From Mycobacterium paraense (GTDB lineage Bacteria; Actinomycetota; Actinomycetes; Mycobacteriales; Mycobacteriaceae), in the NCBI RefSeq assembly GCF_002101815.1, contig NZ_LQPM01000030.1, positions 214,573 to 278,572 of the forward strand: a stretch of DNA of 64,000 nucleotides, written 5' to 3'. Of this stretch, positions 59,218 to 64,000 are shown piece by piece (positions within the stretch are counted from its first letter, which is position 1; every line of letters starts with the position of its first letter). Below the pieces are notes generated by a model that had not been told where the DNA came from, ran no database searches, and saw nothing but the letters and a program-made list of their open reading frames with translations. The position numbers and the translations under genes are program-made.

Positions 59218-59970
59218 GTGAACGCAGCTGGGGGACAACAACGGGTCGCGGTGGTTACCGGCGCCAGTTCGGGCATCGGTGCGGCGACCGCGAAAACCCT
59301 TGCGGCACAGGGCTTTCACGTGGTCGTGGTGGCGCGTCGCGCGGACCGGCTCCAGGCGCTGGCCGACGAGATCGGCGGCACCGCAATTGTGGCCGACGTC
59401 ACAGACGACCGCGCGGTGGCCGCGCTGGCCGCCGAGTTGAGCCGGGTCGACGTGCTGGTGAACAACGCCGGTGGCGCCTGGGGGCTGGAATCCGTCGCCG
59501 ACGCCGACCTCGAGCACTGGCAATGGATGTGGGAGACGAACGTGGTGGGCACGCTGCGGGTCACCCGCGCGCTGCTGCCCAAGCTGATCGAATCCGGCGA
59601 CGGCCTCATCGTCACCGTCACCTCGGTCGCGGCCCTGGAGACCTACGATGGCGGCGCCGGGTACACGGCGGCCAAGCACGCGCAGGGCGCGCTGCACCGC
59701 ACGCTGCGCGGCGAGCTATTGGGAAAACCCGTGCGGCTCACCGAGATTGCGCCGGGGGCCGTCGAAACCGAGTTCTCGCTGGTGCGCTTCGACGGCGACC
59801 AACAGCGCGCCGACGCCGTCTACCGCGGGCTGACGCCGTTGGTGGCGGCGGACGTCGCCGAGGTGATCGGGTTCGTGGCCTCGCGGCCGTCCCACGTGGA
59901 CCTGGACCTGATCGTCATCAAGCCGCGCGATCAGGCCAGCGCGACGCGGTTCAACCGCCGGGACGAGTAG
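59218..59970 (+). CDS. Short-chain dehydrogenase/reductase (Rv0484c-like)
   Basis: A 250-residue classical SDR: cofactor motif VTGASSGIGAATAKTLA, NNAGG in LVNNAGGAWGLES, catalytic Ser in TVTSVAAL and YTAAK in GAGYTAAKHAQGALHRTL (Tyr/Lys present). It resembles YdfG/serine-dehydrogenase-type enzymes but the substrate cannot be named. The 3' end overlaps the convergent L,D-transpeptidase gene by 20 bp. Confidence 0.9.
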   Translation: MNAAGGQQRVAVVTGASSGIGAATAKTLAAQGFHVVVVARRADRLQALADEIGGTAIVADVTDDRAVAALAAELSRVDVLVNNAGGAWGLESVADADLEHWQWMWETNVVGTLRVTRALLPKLIESGDGLIVTVTSVAALETYDGGAGYTAAKHAQGALHRTLRGELLGKPVRLTEIAPGAVETEFSLVRFDGDQQRADAVYRGLTPLVAADVAEVIGFVASRPSHVDLDLIVIKPRDQASATRFNRRDE

Positions 59971-61276
59971 TCGTCGTCGTGGTGGTGGTCGTGGGCGTGC
60001 CCGACAGGGTCGGGGCGTCTGTCGGCGTGACCGGCGCGGTGACGGGTATCTGCGACGCCGGCGGGTGCGCCGTCGGGGGCGGCAGCGCCGACATCGCCAC
60101 CCAGGTGTCCCAGTCCACGGCCCAGTCCCAGATGTCGCCGTCGGAGTACGACAGCTGGATCGAGCTGCCGGTCACCTCGACCGGGTCGCCGTACATCGCG
60201 GTGCGGTAGTACTGCTCGGCGTCGGACGTCGACAGGTTGATGCAGCCGTTGGTGACGTTGCTGTTGCCCTGCGCCCCCGAGCTGGCCGGGTTGGCGTGGA
60301 TGAACTCGCCGTTATTGGAGATCCGCACCGCCCACCGCTCGTGGGCGTTGGTGTAGCCGGCGGCCGGGTTCGACATGTAGAAGTCGGCGTACTTCTCGGT
60401 GACCACGTGGATGCCGTTGCGGGTGACGTTGCGCGCCTTGTCGGCCTCGCCGTAGCTGCACGGGAAGTCCATGATGACGCCGGCGTCGGTGACGACCTGG
60501 ATGCGGTGCGAGGAGACCTCGGCCTTGACCACCTGCCGGCGGCCGATCTGGATGTGCAGGGAGATGTCGTCGGCGCCGAAGGCGCCGTCACCGAACGGGC
60601 GCCCGTAGAACTTGGCGTCGACGTTCACCGTGGTGCCGGCCGGGTAGTACTCGCGGGTCCGGTAGTGCACGCGCGCGCCCTGCGCCTCGTCGGGCAGCCA
60701 GGCCCAGCTGCCCTCGACGGGCGGGTCGGTGGTGACCGTGAGCGCCTTCTCGACGGCGGCCTTGTCGCTGATGGGCGAATCGAACTGGATGATGATCGGC
60801 GCGGCGACGCCGACGGTCTGCCCGTCGGCCAGCTGGAACGCCCCGCTGATCTTCTTGGTCGGCGACACGGTGGTGAACTTGCCGGTCACCGGGATCGCCT
60901 TGCCGTTGTGGCCGACGGCCGACCCGCTCCACGTGTAGGTGGCGTCATAGCCCAGCGGCTCGGTGGTGGTGTAGACGGTGCGGTCGGAGTTGAAGGCGCC
61001 GGCGACCACCTTGCCCGACGAGTTGGTCAGTGCGACCTTCTGGAACCAGCCGTCGGTCACCTGGACGCTGATCGGCGCGATCGGGACGACGTCGGCCGCG
61101 GCGTCGGCCGGCGCGAACTTCAGCTGCGGCGCCGGCGGCTCCTTCTTCTTCTCGGCCTCTTTGTTGGCCACGGTGCTGGCGCAGGCGGCCAATACGCTGG
61201 GGGCAAACACGCCGAGTCCCAGGGCCGCCAAGGCCAGGCGCCGGTTGACCGGCGGAGGGGAACTGGATGTGCTCAC
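59951..61276 (-). CDS. lprQ: L,D-transpeptidase lipoprotein, LdtMt5-type (LprQ)
   Basis: Makes 3-3 cross-links in peptidoglycan. The 441-residue protein has a signal peptide with lipobox VLAAC (Cys32), two Ig-like domains (about 50-260) and a YkuD catalytic domain with HANPASSGAQGN and NVTNGCINLSTSDAEQYY: the catalytic Cys is present, but Asn stands where other Ldts have His (HGC). A Pro/Thr tail ends in nine threonines. GTG 61276 has no ribosome-binding site; a TATCTT box eight bases upstream suggests a leaderless transcript. Confidence 0.95.
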   Translation of the reverse strand: MSTSSSPPPVNRRLALAALGLGVFAPSVLAACASTVANKEAEKKKEPPAPQLKFAPADAAADVVPIAPISVQVTDGWFQKVALTNSSGKVVAGAFNSDRTVYTTTEPLGYDATYTWSGSAVGHNGKAIPVTGKFTTVSPTKKISGAFQLADGQTVGVAAPIIIQFDSPISDKAAVEKALTVTTDPPVEGSWAWLPDEAQGARVHYRTREYYPAGTTVNVDAKFYGRPFGDGAFGADDISLHIQIGRRQVVKAEVSSHRIQVVTDAGVIMDFPCSYGEADKARNVTRNGIHVVTEKYADFYMSNPAAGYTNAHERWAVRISNNGEFIHANPASSGAQGNSNVTNGCINLSTSDAEQYYRTAMYGDPVEVTGSSIQLSYSDGDIWDWAVDWDTWVAMSALPPPTAHPPASQIPVTAPVTPTDAPTLSGTPTTTTTTTTTRPGG

Positions 61277-61290
61277 GACAATTAAAGATA
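61277..61290 (-). promoter_or_regulatory. Leaderless-type -10 for lprQ
   Basis: On the minus strand TATCTT lies eight bases before the GTG at 61276, in an A/T-rich patch unlike its surroundings, with no ribosome-binding site between. Confidence 0.4.
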
Positions 61291-61358
61291 CCGTGAGAGA
61301 ACACCCCAACCCCGCCATGACAATTCGCGCCCGGGGCGCCGACTCACGGGATTTGCGG

Positions 61359-62468
61359 CTACAGCCTGCAACCGAGCAGGACAGGCTCCGGTTCCAGTGT
61401 GATACCAAACACAGCGCGGACTCCGTCACGTACCGTGCGGGCCAGCGCGATGACGTCCCCGGCGGTGGCGTCGCCGCGGTTGGTGAGCGCGAGCGCGTGC
61501 TTGGTCGACAGCCGGCAGGGCGCTTGGGTGCCGCCCGGATCGGGCTGCGGATACCCCTTCCCGAAGCCCGCCCGCTCCACCAGCCAGCCCGCCGCCAGCT
61601 TGATACCGTCCGGCGCCGGGTAGTGCGGAACCGGTCCCTCGACGCGACCGGCCAGCCGCTCGTACTCCTGCGGGGAGACCACCGGGTTGGTGAAGAACGA
61701 GCCCACGCTCCAGGTGTCGTGGTCCGCGGCGTCGAGCACCATGCCCTTGCGGCCCCGCAGCCTCAGCACCGCCTCGCGGACGGCTTTCGGGTCGGCGCGC
61801 TCGCCGCTGGTCGCGTTCAGCGCGCCGGTCAGCTCGCCGTAGCGCAACGGCGCGCTGCGGCCCGAGGCGTCCAGGGCGAACTCGACTTCGAGTACCACGG
61901 AAGGGATTTCGCGTCCCGACCGGTTGGCCCGCTTGAACGCGCTGGTGCGGTAGCCGAACCCGAGTTCCTCGCCGGGCACCCAGCGCACCGCCCCGCTGGC
62001 GCGGTCCAGCACCCGCACCCGGGTGATGGTGTCGGAGACCTCCGCCCCGTAGGCCCCGACGTTCTGCACCGGGGTGGCGCCGGCCGACCCGGGGATGCCG
62101 GACAGGCATTCCAGCCCGCCCAGACCGCGCTCGATCGCCGTGAGCACCACGTCGTCCCAGACGGCGCCCGCCTCGGCGCGCACCACGTTGCCGTCGACGG
62201 TGATCGCGTCGTTGGCGAGGCGCACCGCGGTCAGCTCGGTCAGCGTGTCGGCGACCACGAGGTTGGAGCCGCCGGCAAACACCAGCACCGGCCCACCGCC
62301 GGATTCGGCGTCCAGCTGGCCCAGCACGGCAACCACCTGCTCGGTGCTGGTGCAGGTGATCAGGCGCCGCGCGACGGGCCCGACCCGCAAGGTCGTCAAC
62401 GGCGCCAGCGGCACCGCCTCGGCGACATGCGCACCGGCGAAGAGCGAACCGGCACCGGTCGGTTTCAT
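61359..62468 (-). CDS. murB: UDP-N-acetylenolpyruvoylglucosamine reductase
   Basis: FAD enzyme that reduces UDP-GlcNAc-enolpyruvate to UDP-MurNAc in peptidoglycan synthesis. The 369-residue protein shows LTTLRVGPVARR, VFAGGSNLVVADT, SGIPGSAGATPVQNVGAYG (FAD site), the catalytic serine in VGSFFTNPVV, and a C-terminal Glu in ITLEPEPVLLG. It lies 82 bp upstream of lprQ, grouping two cell-wall enzymes. Confidence 0.96.
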   Translation of the reverse strand: MKPTGAGSLFAGAHVAEAVPLAPLTTLRVGPVARRLITCTSTEQVVAVLGQLDAESGGGPVLVFAGGSNLVVADTLTELTAVRLANDAITVDGNVVRAEAGAVWDDVVLTAIERGLGGLECLSGIPGSAGATPVQNVGAYGAEVSDTITRVRVLDRASGAVRWVPGEELGFGYRTSAFKRANRSGREIPSVVLEVEFALDASGRSAPLRYGELTGALNATSGERADPKAVREAVLRLRGRKGMVLDAADHDTWSVGSFFTNPVVSPQEYERLAGRVEGPVPHYPAPDGIKLAAGWLVERAGFGKGYPQPDPGGTQAPCRLSTKHALALTNRGDATAGDVIALARTVRDGVRAVFGITLEPEPVLLGCRL

Positions 62469-62494
62469 GGCCCGTAACGGTAGCCTGGCCAGCT

Positions 62495-63019
62495 ATGCCG
62501 CGTTCATTCGACTTGTCGGCCGACTACGAGCAGACCGTCGAGGAGATTCACCGGGCTTTCCAGGTGGAGGGCTATTGGGAGGCCCGGCTGGCCGACATCC
62601 CCGTCGACGAGGCCCGGCTGGAGTCGATGCGGCGCGGCGGTGAGTCCGGGGACGCCGGCAGCGTCGAGGTGGTGACCGTGCAGGTGGTGCGCAGCCACAA
62701 CCTGCACGCCCTCGTCAAGCAACTGCACCGGGGCGACCTGTGCGTGCGGCGCGAGGAATCCTGGGGGCCGCTGCGCGACGGCTCCGCGACGGCGGCCATC
62801 GCCGGCTCGATCGAGGGCACCCCGGTGCACGTGTCGGGCACCGGCGAACTGTCGCCCATCGCGGAGTCCGGCGGCGCGCGGCTCACCTACCGGATCGCCG
62901 TCAAGGTCCGGGTGCCGCTCATCGGCGGCAAGGTGGAGCGGCTCATCGGCACCCACCTGGCCGAACTGGTGAGCCGCGAACAGCGCCTGACCGCGGAGTG
63001 GATCGCGGACAACGCCTAG
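62495..63019 (+). CDS. DUF2505 family protein (Rv0481c-like)
   Basis: A 174-residue soluble protein with the START/SRPBCC-like pattern of DUF2505: FDLSADYEQTVEEIHRAF at the start, then strands and a long C-terminal helix (LIGTHLAELVSREQRLTAEW). Members probably bind a hydrophobic ligand; none is known. It diverges from murB with 26 bp between starts and precedes the nitrilase by 10 bp. Confidence 0.88.
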   Translation: MPRSFDLSADYEQTVEEIHRAFQVEGYWEARLADIPVDEARLESMRRGGESGDAGSVEVVTVQVVRSHNLHALVKQLHRGDLCVRREESWGPLRDGSATAAIAGSIEGTPVHVSGTGELSPIAESGGARLTYRIAVKVRVPLIGGKVERLIGTHLAELVSREQRLTAEWIADNA

Positions 63020-63029
63020 GCTGGCGCCC

Positions 63030-63872
63030 ATGCGAATCGCCTTGGCGCAGATCCTCAGCGGCAGCGATCCGGCGGCGAACCTGCAGCTGGTGGGCGAGTA
63101 CGCGCGCCGCGCCGCCGACGCCGGCGCCGCGCTGGTGGTCTTCCCGGAGGCGACCATGTGCCGGTTCGGCGTTCCGCTGGCACCGGTCGCCGAGCCGATC
63201 GACGGGCCGTGGGCGGACGGCGTGCGCGGGATCGCGGCGGACGCCGGGATCACCGTGATCGCCGGCATGTTCACCCCGGCCGGCGACGGGCGGGTGACGA
63301 ACACGCTGATCGCGGCCGGGCCCGGCGCCCCCAACCGGCCGGACGCCCACTACGACAAGATCCACCTCTACGACGCGTTCGGCTTCGCCGAGTCGCGCAC
63401 CGTCGCGCCCGGCCGCGAGCCGGTGGTGGTGGACGTCGACGGGGTGCGGGTGGGACTGAGCGTTTGCTACGACATCCGCTTTCCGGCGCTCTACACCGAG
63501 CTGGCCGCGCGCGGCGCCCAGCTGATCGTCGTCTGCGCGTCCTGGGGCTCGGGGCCGGGCAAGCTCGAGCAGTGGACGCTGCTGGCCCGGGCCCGGGCGC
63601 TGGATTCGATGAGCTACGTCGCCGCCGTCGGTCAGGCCGACCCCGGCGACACCCTGTCCACGTCGGGCTCCGGCGCGGGCGCACCCACAGGTGTGGGCGG
63701 CAGCCTGGTGGTGTCGCCGCTGGGCGAGGTGGTCGCCTCCGCCGGCGCGAACCCGCAGCTCGTGGTGGCCGACATCGACGTCGACAAGGTGGCCAAGGCC
63801 CGCGAAACCATCGCGGTGCTGCGAAACCGCTCCGACTTTGCTCGGATGGATAGGGCAGAATCGGTTGGGTGA
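63030..63872 (+). CDS. Carbon-nitrogen hydrolase (nitrilase/amidase family, Rv0480c-like)
   Basis: A 280-residue nitrilase-superfamily hydrolase with the full Glu-Lys-Cys triad: Glu in VVFPEATMCRFG, Lys in YDKIHLYDAFGF and Cys in VGLSVCYDIRFPALY. The DKIHLYDAFGFAES pattern is typical of Nit1/omega-amidase or deaminated-glutathione amidase relatives. Substrate not determinable. The TGA overlaps the next start. Confidence 0.92.
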   Translation: MRIALAQILSGSDPAANLQLVGEYARRAADAGAALVVFPEATMCRFGVPLAPVAEPIDGPWADGVRGIAADAGITVIAGMFTPAGDGRVTNTLIAAGPGAPNRPDAHYDKIHLYDAFGFAESRTVAPGREPVVVDVDGVRVGLSVCYDIRFPALYTELAARGAQLIVVCASWGSGPGKLEQWTLLARARALDSMSYVAAVGQADPGDTLSTSGSGAGAPTGVGGSLVVSPLGEVVASAGANPQLVVADIDVDKVAKARETIAVLRNRSDFARMDRAESVG

Positions 63873-64000
63873 CGAACCCACAAGGCCCCCAGGGACCACC
63901 AAACGAGGGCCCGTCCACCTGGGCCCGCCCCGGCAACCAGCCCTTCGGCCAGCCCCCGACCGAGCGGCCCACCGAGCGGATCAGCACCGGCGGCCCGGCC
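63869..64000 (+). CDS. Start of a Pro-rich membrane protein (Rv0479c-like), cut by the window end
   Basis: GTG 63869 overlaps the nitrilase stop (GTGA) and opens a frame that stays open to the window end (44 codons). The visible part is a Pro/Gly/Thr-rich N-terminus (TNPQGPQGPPNEGPSTWAR) as in the membrane protein that follows the nitrilase gene in M. tuberculosis. Nothing of the rest can be seen. Confidence 0.8.
   Translation, partial: MTNPQGPQGPPNEGPSTWARPGNQPFGQPPTERPTERISTGGPA

Noticed and set aside
1..64000. Prophage, insertion sequence, tRNA or plasmid-type genes
   Set aside because: No transposase, integrase, attachment-site-like direct repeats next to tRNA, or tRNA cloverleaf was seen; gene content and order are those of a mycobacterial core chromosome.

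Overview
The window is chromosomal DNA of a slowly growing Mycobacterium, most like the M. avium complex. Evidence: very high G+C, frequent GTG/TTG starts, mycobacteria-specific genes (mshA, cmaA2, senX3-regX3, an LdtMt5-type lipoprotein, an EsxE/EsxF-like pair, the 33-residue ribosomal protein bS22), and gene order that follows, in reverse, the M. tuberculosis Rv0545c-Rv0479c block as I remember it. No tRNA, rRNA, CRISPR array, transposase or phage gene was seen. No gene-free stretch exceeds 300 bases; the two largest (about 260 bp each) are described.

Layout. 1-3.9 kb: end of a phosphate permease (pitA), two small conserved proteins, menE and a GT-C-like membrane protein. 4-10.7 kb: two sugar-nucleotide/glycosyltransferase-type genes, a Pro/Thr-tailed membrane protein, a large membrane protein, galE3 and an MTA phosphorylase-like gene. 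10.7-12.2 kb: menA and small membrane proteins. 12.2-19.9 kb: a translationally coupled minus-strand set for heme and cytochrome c assembly (hemL, a phosphoglycerate-mutase-like gene, a TlpA-like lipoprotein, ccdA, resB, ccsA) preceded by a MinD/ParA-like ATPase. 20-24.4 kb: F420-type nitroreductase, amino-acid permease, and a coupled SsuD monooxygenase/MHS-transporter pair. 24.6-30 kb: a cell-surface acylation/esterase island (Tat-exported esterase, OafA-SGNH fusion, SGNH hydrolase, second acyltransferase). 30.2-36.9 kb: STAS regulator, then the tetrapyrrole operon hemA-hemC-hemD-hemB with two downstream membrane proteins. 36.9-42.4 kb: esxF-esxE-like pair, serB1, a hot-dog dehydratase, cmaA2, a PlsC-like acyltransferase, a degenerate SDR and bS22. 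42.5-49.2 kb: small HTH protein, proC, thioesterase, TIM-barrel, membrane protein, ppx1, a Cys-rich protein and a FadR-type regulator. 49.3-64 kb: a GMC-oxidoreductase operon, Nudix hydrolase, regX3/senX3, gpm1, YbjN-like protein, mshA with a ROK regulator, SDR, LdtMt5-like L,D-transpeptidase, murB, DUF2505 protein, nitrilase and the start of a membrane protein.

Functionally the block is core metabolism and envelope building: heme, menaquinone, cytochrome c, mycothiol, peptidoglycan and mycolate cyclopropanation, plus phosphate sensing. The parts most worth a second look are an EsxF/EsxE-like pair with no CpnT toxin gene beside it; two MIRU-like elements sharing one GC-rich palindromic core; three long intergenic palindromes with related architecture; a FadR-type promoter/operator whose palindrome sits in the promoter spacer; two SDR oddities (one lacking the catalytic Tyr/Lys, one with a zinc-ribbon-like insert); and the surface-acylation island. 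Comparisons with other genomes are from memory and not from a search.
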